Shown here: positions 24,784 to 35,125 of the stretch, piece by piece
How the letters are laid out: every line of letters starts with the position of its first letter
Numbering within the stretch: position 1 is the stretch's first letter
From: Megascapheus bottae
Taxonomy: Eukaryota > Chordata > Mammalia > Rodentia > Geomyidae
DNA length: 64,000 bases
Assembly: GCA_024803745.1 (NCBI GenBank)
Contig: JANJXV010000004.1
Span: forward strand, 43,457,358 to 43,521,357
Reading direction: 5' to 3'
The notes under the pieces: model-generated
What the model was told of the DNA's origin: nothing
Seen by the model: the letters and a program-made list of their open reading frames with translations, nothing else
Databases searched by the model: none
Position numbers and translations under genes: made by a program

Positions 24784-25640
24784 TTCTTAAGTTAAAAAAA
24801 AAATGTTTTCCTCCAAAGTTACTTGAATTAGAGGTATGGCTATCACATCTCACCTCGATGGGGACATTTCTGGGGATTCTACAGGACACATTCCTCAGTA
24901 GAATGAGGCTATATCTAGCTCACCAATTTTTTTAAAGTTTGCTTTTGTGACAGGAATGGAGAGTACTTTTATAAACAGGTTGTTCTTCTAGTTGCACAAC
25001 CATGGTTAAATGCCTTCTTTAGCACAGGGCTCTTCTCTTATAGAGAAGAGCCTTCCCTTTCTATCCAAATGCCAAACCACATTTTATGTATTTATCCTTG
25101 CCTTATCTTATCCTGACCATGAGAAACTGGTCCCTTCTTTGCCCATTTCTTCCTAGGCCTCTTAGTTTGCTCTTGATCTCTAAGTTCTATAAATGGCATT
25201 CATAGTCAGATCTTCAGTTGCCATCTGTATACAAGATATCTAGATAAATAAGTCCAATCAAGATTCTAAAAGTCTTCAGATTTAAATCTGATGATTGCAT
25301 GTCTCTACATGGTTCTAAGTTACTCATCTAGAATTTATTTTAATTTTCAAACTATTGTCCCTTTTCATGTTCCAAGAGCTTATGTGACAACTGTCCCTTT
25401 TATCTGGCATTGGTTTTTAGTTGGTGCTCAACAACTGGTCTACTGCATGACCATAACTGCAGTAGAGAAATAACAATTGAAAGGCTTCTTTGGCATGATT
25501 CTCCAAACAATCAGGATCAATTATCACTCTGTTCATGCAGAAAATCTTGATACCTGTGTTCACTGGTACAATGTGCCCTTTCTAAACTCCCAATATAATG
25601 CTACCTTCCTATTTACTAGAACACCTACTGTGCAATTCTT
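24784..25640. other. Unannotated DNA with a perfect hairpin
   Basis: Unique sequence. The inverted repeat 'ggctcttctc' (25028-25037) and 'gagaagagcc' (25043-25052) is perfect over 10 bases with a 5-base spacer. The plus frames at 25291-25473 and 25477-25686 show no family. Confidence 0.45.
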
Positions 25641-25905
25641 AAACTATTATGTTTTTCTTTCTTCTCTTGTGTTGCCCTGTGGTTAATCTCACATAGTTGC
25701 AGTATCCCACTTTGTTACTTTGTGTATTACACAGATGTTTACTTGTGTATTTGAAATAGGAGAGGAAAATGAAGGGAGGGAATGGGGAGGGAAATAGGGA
25801 AAAAACATGAGAAGGAGTATTAATATGTGAGAAGTAATGCACCTTCTATCTGGCAAATATAACTGTAACCCCTCTATACATTAAAATAATAAAAAAGAAA
25901 AAAAG
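25641..25905 (+). mobile_element. L1 3' UTR fragment, type B
   Basis: 'gccctgtggttaatctcaca', 'gtatttgaaataggagagg', a G-rich tract at 25770-25800, 'gcaccttctatctggcaaat' and 'cccctctatacattaaaat' plus A-rich tail. No ORF2 is left. Confidence 0.9.
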
Positions 25906-26439
25906 AGGTTTGACTTCACAGTTCACAAAGCCTAAGCTAGAAAAAGAGACATATCAGAAAATTCCCCATCGAGCCATTTCAGCCCAGGGACCTCAGAAAT
26001 GTCAACTACAATACACGGACATACAGCGAAATCTCACTTGGAAATCATTCAAGAATCTTATTGTTCGTTCTTCTTCAGAGCAGAAGAGTGAATAATAAAT
26101 CAAGAGTTCAGTAGAAAGTAAGGGCAGGAGAGAAGTTGGTTGATTATTATAAAGTTACAGTTAGATGAGAAGAATAGTATTATTTGATTTTATGACACAA
26201 TGGAAGAATATTAAGGCAATTAACAGTATGTGCTAAACTAGAAATTTTTCAGTGTGTCACAAGAAATTAACTATAAATATCTGAGTTTATAGAAAAGTTC
26301 CTTGGTCTATTTTGTTACATTGTACCCTCTAGGCCAAACTGTTAAGTAATAGAAACACTGCTATCATGTATCAAAACTTGCATTTTATCTTGTCAGTCAT
26401 AGTCCTGAATGTTGGATACCAGATAGCATACTTAAAACC
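25906..26439. other. Unannotated DNA
   Basis: The plus frame 25910-26095 is Lys/Gln-rich but unrecognised. No repeat seen. Confidence 0.4.
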
Positions 26440-26824
26440 TGTTGTACCCGAATTCCTAGAACCCTGAAAAGACCAGCAGAGGCCACAGTGAAAGCTAAAA
26501 AGCAAGGGTCGTTTATTTACAACTCTAGGCTTGGACCTCCACGTACCGGTTACCAACAACGCTAAGAGGCCCTGAACAAGGATTTTTACACAGCTTTTAT
26601 ACAGGAATTCCATAGTTACAACCACCTGATTAGCTATTTGGTAACTCAAACCACTGGTCGAATCAGAGCTCAGGTGTCTAACCACTGAGCATCAAGCTGT
26701 TGCCACCTGAGGTTCAAGTACATGGGCCCTGAGCAAGGGGGGAGGGGGTCATTCCCAGAACATGGGACAATCTTGGCACAAAAAAACCATAATGAAAAAG
26801 GGAACAGTCAGTCTTCCCTTTACA
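26440..26824 (-). mobile_element. Solo LTR of an endogenous retrovirus (class II-like)
   Basis: Read on the minus strand it begins TG and ends CA, about 385 bases long, with a TATA box 'tataaaagc' (26593-26601), then AATAAA (26512-26517) about 80 bases downstream, and a T-rich/GT-rich end with 'ggcctctgctggtctttt' before the terminus. This U3-R-U5 order and the end sequence resemble rodent class II (IAP/ERVK-type) LTRs. No gag, pol, env, primer-binding site or second LTR is next to it, so it is a solo LTR from recombination. I found no matching 6-base flanking duplication. The 104-codon minus frame inside it is not a viral gene. Confidence 0.72.
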
Positions 26825-27831
26825 GTGTTATAGAAATATGCCAAAGGAAGATAGATATTCATACCAAACATGTTTATTTATTTATAAATATAAACATTGT
26901 TGTTTCTCCATTTTATTTCAAAGTCAATGTCACTTGGAACCAAAAAGTTTGGAATTACTGATCATTCCACAGAGTTAATAACTTTATGTGACCTTTATGA
27001 GCCTTTCATCTCTAAAGATTTTGAAAAATACATTAGTCCAATTTGACTGTTGGCGATATGAGGATCCTTCCTAAAAGTTAGAAAAGCTTTTCTCTTTAGA
27101 AATAGGATTGTGAAATAGAATGTTCTCATTGTGGTTTTCTCCCTCTGAAGGTTAGATATTTCACAACTGAAGAATTTAAACATTGGCACAGGTTTCACTC
27201 CATGAGAGTTCCACAAATGATAGGAATTACATAGTGAATGACAGAAACTCAGAAACACAATCATAATTTTCAATATTTTTCTAAAGTTGATTATAATTTG
27301 GTTCCATAGAGTTTTTGTTAGCTTGCCAAGTTGTTTGAACTAATCATTTTATAGCCATGATTCTTTTCTTTTCATTAGTGTTTTATAAGAATTTTAAGTA
27401 GGTAATTGATAGAGAAGGAAATATATACATTTTTACAAACTATCACTATATTAAACTTTCAGAAAATGTTACTATTTCTCTTATTCACTTGATATGAGAA
27501 GCAAATTTTCCCTGGAGATAAATAAAATCAAGTACTCACCATAAGCTTAAATAGATTAATTTAAATCTCTTTTAGGATTATTTGTACAAAAACATATCAT
27601 ATTTCAATTTATCAAAGATAATAGCAAGAGATGAAATGTGTATAGAAATTATGCCAGAAGTTTTAGCACAAGACATTAAATAAGATTTGTTGCCTAAGTA
27701 GGGAAGAACCAAATTTAATAAAAGCAAAGAACACTGGCAAGAGCAGTAATTTAAAAATAGTTTCCAATGCAAGGGGGCAAATCTAGGATGCTTATACACC
27801 AAGATGTTTATAGGAAGAATTTTCAAAAAAT
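26825..27831. other. Unannotated DNA
   Basis: Nothing recognised. The frames at 26995-27273 and 27578-27826 (minus) are AT-driven. Confidence 0.45.
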
Positions 27832-28071
27832 AAGCTCAGACTATGGGGGCTGAGAGTTTGACCTAGTAATAGAGTGCTTGCCTTGCATGCATGAAGACCT
27901 GGGTTCAATTTCTCAGTACCGCATACATAGAAAAAAAGCTGGAAGTGGTGCTGAGGCTCAAGTGGTAGAGCTCTAACCGTGAGAAAGTCCAAGGACAGTG
28001 CTTAGGTCCTGAGCTCAAGTCCAGGACTGGCAAAATAAATAAATAAATAAATAAGCAAGCAAGCTCAGACT
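27832..28071 (+). repeat. IDL-Geo SINE with target-site duplication
   Basis: The 11-base duplication 'aagctcagact' lies at 27832-27842 and 28061-28071. Between them: 'gcttgccttgcatgcatgaa', B-box-like 'gggttcaattt', 'gctggaagtggtgctgaggc', 'agtgcttaggtcctgagctc', 'aggactggca' and an (AAAT)n tail that shades into (AAGC). Confidence 0.95.
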
Positions 28072-28200
28072 CTGGCAAATCTATGACCCCTGTCTTGCTG
28101 TCAGGATCTCATCTCTCAAGAAAGTTCTTCTTAGAGGAAAGATATAGACTTTTATGAGGGAATTACTGGACAACTACTATTGAAATATTAAAAGGTAAAA

Positions 28201-28412
28201 GACCAATTCTGGGTCAGAAGTTTGGCATACTGGTACAGTGCTTGCCTAGCATGCACGAAGCCCTGGGTTTGATTCCTTGGTACCACAAACAGAATAAAAA
28301 ACAGAAGTCATACTGTGGCTCAAGCGGTGGAGCATGGCCTTGAGACAGTTCAAGGAAAGGGCTCTGGCCCTGAGTTCCAGCACTGGACTGACCAAAAAAA
28401 AGGACCAATTCT
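28201..28412 (+). repeat. IDL-Geo SINE with target-site duplication
   Basis: The duplication 'gaccaattct' lies at 28201-28210 and 28403-28412. Inside are 'gtgcttgcctagcatgcacg', 'gggtttgattcc' (B box with one change), 'ggctcaagcggtggagcat' and an A8 tail. It is full length and moderately diverged. Confidence 0.94.
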
Positions 28413-29250
28413 AAGAGTAGAGAAAAATTGCTAACTGGATTCTGATGCTATTTTCGAAGAACCTATCATTTCTGAGGTGAAGACTTGGAGCTGCTCTGAT
28501 GCTCACTGAAACTGAATGCATGGTAACAGAGGATATCCACAGGGGAAAAGTCCCCTTGTCTTGCAGTTTATGAATCTACTTCCTGCTCATAGAAACAACT
28601 GCAGTATCTTCAGATGAATCCATTAGGAGTGAAAGAATAATAAGAATATTGCTAGTGTAGCCTAAGTGCATAGTGCTTACAAAATTAAAAGTAGCAGATG
28701 GCAGTGTCCTAAGCCTTTGGGGACACACTCCATTCAGTGACTCACTTAGGGAATCTCCTTACCTATCCCTTCACCTTCTGCTTCTCCTCCATGTACTCTT
28801 TCCTCTCCTCTTTTTCCTATTTTTAGATATGTATACAAATACTTATTACAGATGCATAGCTATGCTCTGTACAGTTTAAGGTATCAGAAACAATAAACTT
28901 TATAGCATGGCTAGGTGAGTAGTAGTCCAAACCATGTCAAAGTGTGAAAGCTCATGATGTGATGTTTATAAAATGATGAAACAATTAAATTGTAGGTGTC
29001 TCAGGAACTATCCTCATTGTTAAGTAATACATGACTATATATACTTGTTATATATTCACATATGCATATTTATGCATGAACACATAGCTAAGTGAGGCAT
29101 GACTATATATGCTTATGTGATATACATGCATATAATGTATGTTTGTGTGTGTAAATACCTGTATAAGCTTTTATTCCCATGGATGTATATGCATTCACAC
29201 ATAGATTTTAGGATATATCTATTCTCAGACCCACTACTTGCTCATACTTT
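28413..29250. other. Unannotated DNA
   Basis: Unique. Around 29032-29150 there are AT-rich, loosely repeated 'gactatatat' words. Nothing else. Confidence 0.45.
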
Positions 29251-29254
29251 GTCA

Positions 29255-29535
29255 GCTCCTAGCTATTGATTTTCTCATCTTTGAATGTACCTTTCTGTAA
29301 CTCAGTTAACTGACGTTGGAACTGAACCTCTGAAACAATTACTTCTGAGCCAGATGGCTTCCACTTTGATCTCTTGCTCCACGGGAAGGTCTCCATAGTC
29401 AATAGCAGTCCTGTAGTTGTCACCGAAGGCAAAAATGTCACCTTTGAGAATCCCTCTAGAAAGACCTAGCATCCTTGAAGGTTGCTACAGAAAGACCTGA
29501 CTGAGAAACTTCTTGTCAATATTTTACTTCTCCAA
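29255..29535 (-). pseudogene. Possible unidentified coding-like remnant
   Basis: One minus frame reads a protein-like stretch with little low-complexity, containing 'GDNYRTAIDYGDLPVEQEIK' at about 29360-29430, with 'GLSRGILKGD' just upstream. After a presumed frame slip near 29340 the neighbouring frame continues as 'SEVQFQRQLTELQKG'. The composition is unlike the AT-driven frames nearby and suggests a short decayed retrocopy, but I do not recognise the parent. It could still be chance. Confidence 0.3.
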
Positions 29536-30852
29536 AGCCTGTGCAGTAATTTTCCTTTTTAATACCATTGCTTATAAGCAGATAATGCACAATAAATGTT
29601 TCTCTATATTATATCTGTATGATTATAAACTTAAGTCCAGATAGTCCCAAACTTAGAATAAATCACTTTGATATTTTTACTTTAAGATGATGTAAAAGCA
29701 ATAGATTTGGTGATATCAATGCATATAATATACAAATCATATATGTTTATTACAGATTTTATTTTACAAACATTATTAACATATATTAGTATAGCTTACT
29801 TATATATGACATATATGCACAATTATAAAATATCAAAGCAGTACATTCAGAAGCAAAAATGTATGTATAAAGCTATAAAAACAATATCAAAATAATGAAA
29901 TTTATATCTCCTAAATGAACATAACTCTGTTTATAAATAGCTCCCTAAGATACGCAATGGCAGTTGAACATCCTAAAAGAAGAAATATCAATTATATACT
30001 CAGTTTTCAATTCTAGAATATGTTGAAAATGAAGAAAACTTAAAATTTGATCCTAAGCAATGTTAAATGAACGATATGCTTGTTTTAATCAGTAAAAAAA
30101 TTGATCTGAGTTGAAAATTAATATTTACAAAGTCTCTGGTAGAATGGCCAAAATCAAAACATCTACATTACAGTGGAATTATTTCTATTGGACAAGTGAA
30201 CTAGTTGATGGGGGCTTGGAATAGATGGATGGGAGAATGATGGAAGGGGTAAGCAAAAATGAGTTCTATGACAGGAAAATACAAAATATTTCAATAACCA
30301 TACAACAGTATCCATATCTTATTTCCTTTTTAAGTGTGTAATTATAAATAAGGAAACTCATCAAACTCTGGTTTTAAAATAAATACCACTGGAGCCACAA
30401 ACCTCAACACTTTTTGCTGTATTTTACAGGGAGAGTTTTATTTCTTTCCTGGGGGAAATCTAAATCCAAATCCTTCCCATAGTTAGGATGAGAAACATAC
30501 TCCTATTCCCTGCTTTTTGAGTAGCTAGGAAAAATGCATGAAATACTGTGCTAAGTCTTAATTCAAACATGTTTGACAACTTTTTAAGCTCCAGAGACCA
30601 TGGTGAGGGGTGAGGGGGCCGGGGAGACAATGAGGAAAGGAGAAAGGCATGAGGCTCTGTGTCTAAATAAAAATTAAATAAATAAATAATTGGATTACAA
30701 AATTGTATGATATGCATAGAAAACTATTATAATTTATTTAAATTCTCTTTAATTTTGTGATCAGATTTTCCCCAAGGGTTCTTTTCTGTGTTTTCAATGT
30801 GTAAAATGAATTAATTGAAAATGATCTGATTAATATATGAGCTTGCTTGTTT
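29536..30852. other. Unannotated AT-rich DNA
   Basis: Nothing recognised. 29700-29900 is particularly AT-rich, and the frame there is a composition artefact. Confidence 0.45.
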
Positions 30853-30989
30853 GCTTTTCTTTCTTTCTTTCTTTCTCTCTCTCTCTCTTCCTTCCTTCCT
30901 TCTTTCCTTCCTTCCTTCCTTCCTTTCTCTTTCTTTCTTCCTTCCTTCCTTCCTTCCTTCCTTCCTTCCTTCCTTCCTTCCTCTTTCTT

Positions 30990-31058
<69 letters not shown>
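30853..31058. repeat. Compound (CTTT)n/(CTTC)n/(CT)n microsatellite
   Basis: CTTT units at the start, then CTTC units interrupted by CTTT/CTCT, then an almost pure CT run from about 30993 to 31058. Every long Ser/Leu/Phe-rich (plus) or Arg/Glu-rich (minus) frame here is a translation of the repeat. Confidence 0.98.
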
Positions 31059-31061
<3 letters not shown>

Positions 31062-31887
31062 GCTTTTCTCCTGGTATTGTTTTTGTAACTTCTTTGTTTT
31101 CTGAACTTTATATCTGTTTTTCTATATTTCGCATTATAATTTAGATTTGAGCAGTTTTTTGAATAAGTAATAGTGTTGCAAAATATGTCACTACAGCGAG
31201 GAACATATTCATACCTACAACGTAACAGTTAAGAAATAAAAGATACAAAATTACAAACCATAGTTGACATATATAAGTAATAAGACTAACGCTCTAATTT
31301 TTAAAATGATGCAATATCAAAAGGGAATATAAAATGTTTGCAAATTTAAATAAAACAAAATAGCAAAATATATTTCCATAGCCACATTTATCATTTCAAG
31401 GATATTTAAACAAATGGAATTCATAGAATATTTCATTATTTGTTGTTTACTGCCTGTACCCTGGCAGTCTGATGTATGTAGAAAAGTTTTATTCAAGTTG
31501 AATAATATTCCTACGTATGTATAGCAGATGCTTTTCTATATCAAATCATTCTCAGTCATCTGTATCAAATACAAAAAGTCATTTTGGAATTACATGTATG
31601 CAAATGAGGATCATGTGCACATAAATTTGCATTTTAAATCATCAGATTACTTTGCGTTTTCATTTTTTATTCTCAAAATAAACTAGTTTCCATATTTTTG
31701 AAAAAAACACTGAGGATGTTTGTAATACTAAATCCTAAACAGATGTTTAGCTCCAATTAATAGTTCTAGAACCATTGTTACTACAATGGCCTTTTTGATA
31801 GTGGAGGATAAATTCCATAGATCTCCATTGATCAAAATTTACTTGTGATTATTTTCCAAGACAAAATGATGACCGTAATGATACCAT
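31059..31887. other. Unannotated DNA
   Basis: Unique. Nothing recognised. Confidence 0.45.
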
Positions 31888-32225
31888 AGCTATAGATTTT
31901 TTTCATATATTTTTATTGTAATTAATACAAGGGTTACATGATATATTTTTTTTTATTGATGGGTCATGGAGCTTGAACTTGGCCTGGGCACTGTCCCTGT
32001 TATCTTCAGCTCAAGGCTACCACCATATGTCTGGGCCAGAGCACTGTCCCTGAGTTCTTCAGCTCAAGGCTACCACCTTACCCTTGAGCCAAGCCCCACT
32101 GCCCCTTTTTCTAAATGTAAATTGGAGATAAGTGTCTCAAATCCTTTTGTGCCTGGCTGGCATTGAACCTTGATCTTTGAGTTGCTAGGATTACAGGTGT
32201 GAGCCACCATGCCAGGCAGCTATAG
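31888..32225 (-). mobile_element. SINE joined to an L1 3' tail, inside one target-site duplication
   Basis: The 8-mer 'agctatag' at 31888-31895 and 32218-32225 (10 bases with one mismatch) flanks the unit. On the minus strand: a B1-like/Geo SINE (32217 down to about 31950, starting 'gcctggcatggtggctcaca'), a short A-rich joint, then about 38 bases of type A L1 3' end ('atcatgtaacccttgtatta') and its A tail (31901-31945). The SINE contains an internal tandem duplication of the segment at 31988-32028 and 32041-32081. It may be one template-switch insertion. Confidence 0.75.
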
Positions 32226-32227
32226 GT

Positions 32228-33190
32228 ACTTTTAACATTCAGTATCTTCTTTAGGAGAAAGTTCTCAAATGTGTCTATATTTTAGGTCTAATTTCTAAGT
32301 ATGATCAAAAACTCTATTCCTATTCAGAAGAAAGCTGAGGGTTTTGGGAATTAATAGTCAAGAGTTAATAGTTTATTTTTTATAGTAAGGTGCATAAGGA
32401 CACAACATATTTGAATCATTTTAGTCATACAGCCAATTTAGCATGTTAAATTTTATACTCATCAGAATTTTCATTGAGTAAATGCCAAAACTAGAATACC
32501 AATTTTTGTGAAGATGTATAGTACTTAAGTAATTTCAAAAAGAGCTCAACTGCTGCCAAGCAAATCATTTTAAAAGTTATTCATTAATTCTCTGGAACAT
32601 CCTACCTTATCCATGGTGTAAAAACACCAAAAGTACAAGTACAAAGTATTTTAAAGTTTTCTAAACCAAGGATTTTTCAAGTATCTCTGAAGGAACCAAA
32701 CAAACATTGAAATTCTAAAATAAAGCCTTGGGCATCCAATGGCTCATATATGATTCTCTGCTCATTGCAAAAAGAACAAAAATCTTCCTTTACGTGTTTT
32801 CTTAGGTTTAGCACTTGCACACAGCAGAACTGTTCAACTGCATAAACTCATAAATTTGTCTCTTGGACTGTTTGAGATAGATGGTACACATAAAAGGATG
32901 CTAGGGTCAACACTGTTAAAAAAATCATTTGATTTGCCCCCCCAGATGGAGTTTACTATGTTCCTTTTTAAAAGAACAGATATTTACTAGGGTTCTACTT
33001 GAGATTAAGTGCAGTTTGGGGTGCAATAAGAAGCACATCCAATTATTTGCTATGAATAATTAACAGCAAGCTTGAGAAGGTACAACAATCATTTACTATG
33101 GAAATCTAAGGTAATTAAAATTTTTATCCTTTTAATTCAAAAGAGGAAATGTGTTATAGCACCAACTAATTTTGATTAAGCCAACTGACA
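32228..33190. other. Unannotated DNA
   Basis: Nothing recognised. There is a C-run 'ttgcccccccag' near 32935. Confidence 0.45.
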
Positions 33191-33199
33191 ATTATTTAT

Positions 33200-33494
33200 A
33201 TATATATTTTTTATTGTAATTAATAAAAGGGTTACATGATATTTGCCAGATAGAAGGTGCATTAATTCACATACATTGATACCCTTTCACATGTCTTGGT
33301 TCCCATTTCCCTCCCCCCACCCTCACCCCTCATCTTGTTTTCCCCCCTTCCCTATCCAATTTCAAATAACCAAATATAAATATATCCAATATATCAGATA
33401 ACAAAGTGAGATACTGTAACAATATGAGATAACCAAGGGACAGCAAAAGAGATGAGAGATAACATAGTACATTAAGGACAACAATCACTCATGA
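33200..33494 (-). mobile_element. L1 3' UTR fragment, type A, well preserved
   Basis: Plus strand: 'tttttattgtaattaataaa', 'aaggtgcattaattcacata', 'catgtcttggttcccatttc', a C-rich tract, 'atatccaatatatcagataa' and 'gacaacaatcactcat'. By eye it is very close to the copies at 16.0 and 63.4 kb, so probably among the younger insertions here. No duplication found at its ends. Confidence 0.92.
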
Positions 33495-33717
33495 ACTTAA
33501 AATCAGAGTAGCATACAAAGGTTTATAATTTTTGTCATAATACAATAACCTGCAGAAATGGAAAACAGACATTATATAATTTTAATATATTGTTTTAATT
33601 CAAATAACAATTGACTGAGGAGATAAAAAACAAAATACATACATCAAAGTTTGGCGGGATAATTTGGGTGCAATACAATAGGTAGAAAAGATTCAGAAAT
33701 TAGATAAAGGGGAAAAA

Positions 33718-33827
33718 TAGGCTAGGTGCTGGTAGCTCAGATCTGTAATCCTGGTTACACAGGAAGTTGAGATCTGTGGATCATGGTGTAATAACTGCCT
33801 GGGGACAAATTCTGTGAAACATTTATC
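33718..33827 (+). repeat. B1-like SINE half
   Basis: 'ggctaggtgctggtagctca', 'tctgtaatcctggttacac', 'aggaagttgagatctgtgg', 'atcatggtgtaa': the left half only. It stops where L1 sequence starts. Confidence 0.8.
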
Positions 33828-34196
33828 TCCATTGTGTACAAATACCACATCTTGTTGATCCACTCATCAACTAAGGGACATCTAGGTTGGTTCCATGTCT
33901 TTGCTATGGTGAATAATGCTGCAATGAACATTGTTGTGCTGGTGGATTTATTATGCCCTAGTTTCTGGATGGTTGGGTAAATGCCAAGTAGTGTAATTGC
34001 TGGGTCATAGGGGAGCTCTATGTTTAGTCTTTTGAAGCACTGCCATACTGCTTTCCATACTATTTGAACGAGTTTGCACTCCCACCAACAGTGTAGTAGT
34101 GATCCCTCCTGGCCACATCCCCTTCAACATCTGTTGTTATTAATTTTCTTGATCCTGGCCATTCTAACTGGATTGAGGTAGAATCTTAGAGTGTTG
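33828..34196 (-). mobile_element. L1 ORF2 internal fragment
   Basis: Plus strand is the complement of ORF2: 'cattgtgtacaaataccaca', 'gctgcaatgaacattgttgt', 'gctgggtcataggggagctc', 'ccaccaacagtgtagtag', 'ctggccacatcccc'. Neither the 3' UTR nor a poly(A) tail is attached, and it abuts a SINE half. It may be the displaced 5' part of a rearranged L1. Confidence 0.88.
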
Positions 34197-34330
34197 ATTT
34201 TAGGATTAGAAATATGATTATTTATAAGCAGAAATATTTGTGACCTCATGTAAAATAAACTATTCAGAAAAAATCATTTCCCTAATTTTTATCTTTTTCA
34301 TGTATTATTATCTAGCTTCATAAATTTATT

Positions 34331-34596
34331 TACAAGTGATGTAGCCCAGCATGGTGACTTTTGTCTGTAATCCTAGGTACTCAGGAGTCTGAGGTCTGAG
34401 GATCAAGGTTCAAAGCCAGCCCAAGCAATACAGGGCTTGAGAGACGCTTATCACCAATCACTAGAAAGCAGGACGTGGGGCTGTGAGGCCCAACTGTAGG
34501 TCAAGCGTAGGGCAGTAACCTTGAGCTGAAAGTTCAGGGACAGCACCCAAGCCCCATGACCCCTTTTTCTCCCCAAAAAGAAATACAAATGATGTA
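34331..34596 (+). repeat. B1-like/Geo SINE with target-site duplication
   Basis: The duplication 'tacaagtgatgta' (34331-34343) and 'tacaaatgatgta' (34584-34596) has one mismatch. Inside: 'cccagcatggtgacttttgt', 'ggtactcaggagtctgaggt', 'ggttcaaagccagcccaagc', then the Geo half with 'gggcagtaaccttgagctga' and 'caagccccatgacccc'. Confidence 0.93.
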
Positions 34597-34724
34597 TATG
34601 CTATGGTTCAAAAGGATGCAATTGTATTTAAAGTACAAAATATGATAGTAAATTATGAAAATCCTGGGAGCATTTTGCAATTATTTTTATAAATATTAAA
34701 ATCAAGCCAGATATTTTCATATAT

Positions 34725-34988
34725 AGAAGTTGCTGTTTAAGCCGGGTGTGGTGGGTCACACCTGTAATCTTAGCTACTCAGGAGTCTGAGATCTGATGAT
34801 CAAGGTTCAAAGCCAGCCCAGAACAAAAAGGACTTGAGACTCTTATCTTCAATTAACCTCTAGAAAACGGGAAGCGGGACTTGGCTTAAGGGTAGTGCAG
34901 TAGCCTTGACTGAAGAGCTCAGGGACAGCACCCAGGTCAAGTTCAAGCCCCATGGCCCTCCCTCCCACAAAAAAGAAGTTGCTGTTTA
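34725..34988 (+). repeat. B1-like/Geo SINE with perfect target-site duplication
   Basis: The 15-mer 'agaagttgctgttta' is perfect at 34725-34739 and 34974-34988. The body starts 'gccgggtgtggtgggtcaca' and ends 'aagccccatggccctccctc' plus a short A tail. The intact duplication suggests a relatively recent insertion. Confidence 0.96.
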
Positions 34989-35044
34989 TTTTTAACAAAG
35001 ACTAGTTTAACACATTTATTTAGTCATTAATTGGTCATACACAT

Positions 35045-35125
35045 GATCTTCTGGAGAAAAGATTTAAGATTTACCTTATTTATATAACTGTAACCCCTGT
35101 GTACATCACCTCTACTATAAAATTT
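35045..35125 (+). mobile_element. Short L1 3' end, type C
   Basis: 'ataactgtaacccctgtgta', 'catcacctctactataaaat' and the A-rich end match a 3' terminus that differs from types A and B ('catcacc' after 'gta'). See also 43.8 kb and the antisense copies at 47.7 and 51.7 kb. Confidence 0.6.

Noticed and set aside
24620..24889. 89-codon minus frame with 'GSQALVAQAHNPSYSGGL'-like text
   Set aside because: This is the familiar translation of a 7SL/B1-type SINE, not a gene.
26371..26685. 104-codon minus frame as a retroviral gene
   Set aside because: It lies within LTR sequence and resembles no gag, pol or env; the element is a solo LTR.
30830..31144. Several long frames rich in Arg/Glu or Ser/Leu/Phe
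   Set aside because: They are translations of the CT/CTTT/CTTC microsatellite in different phases.
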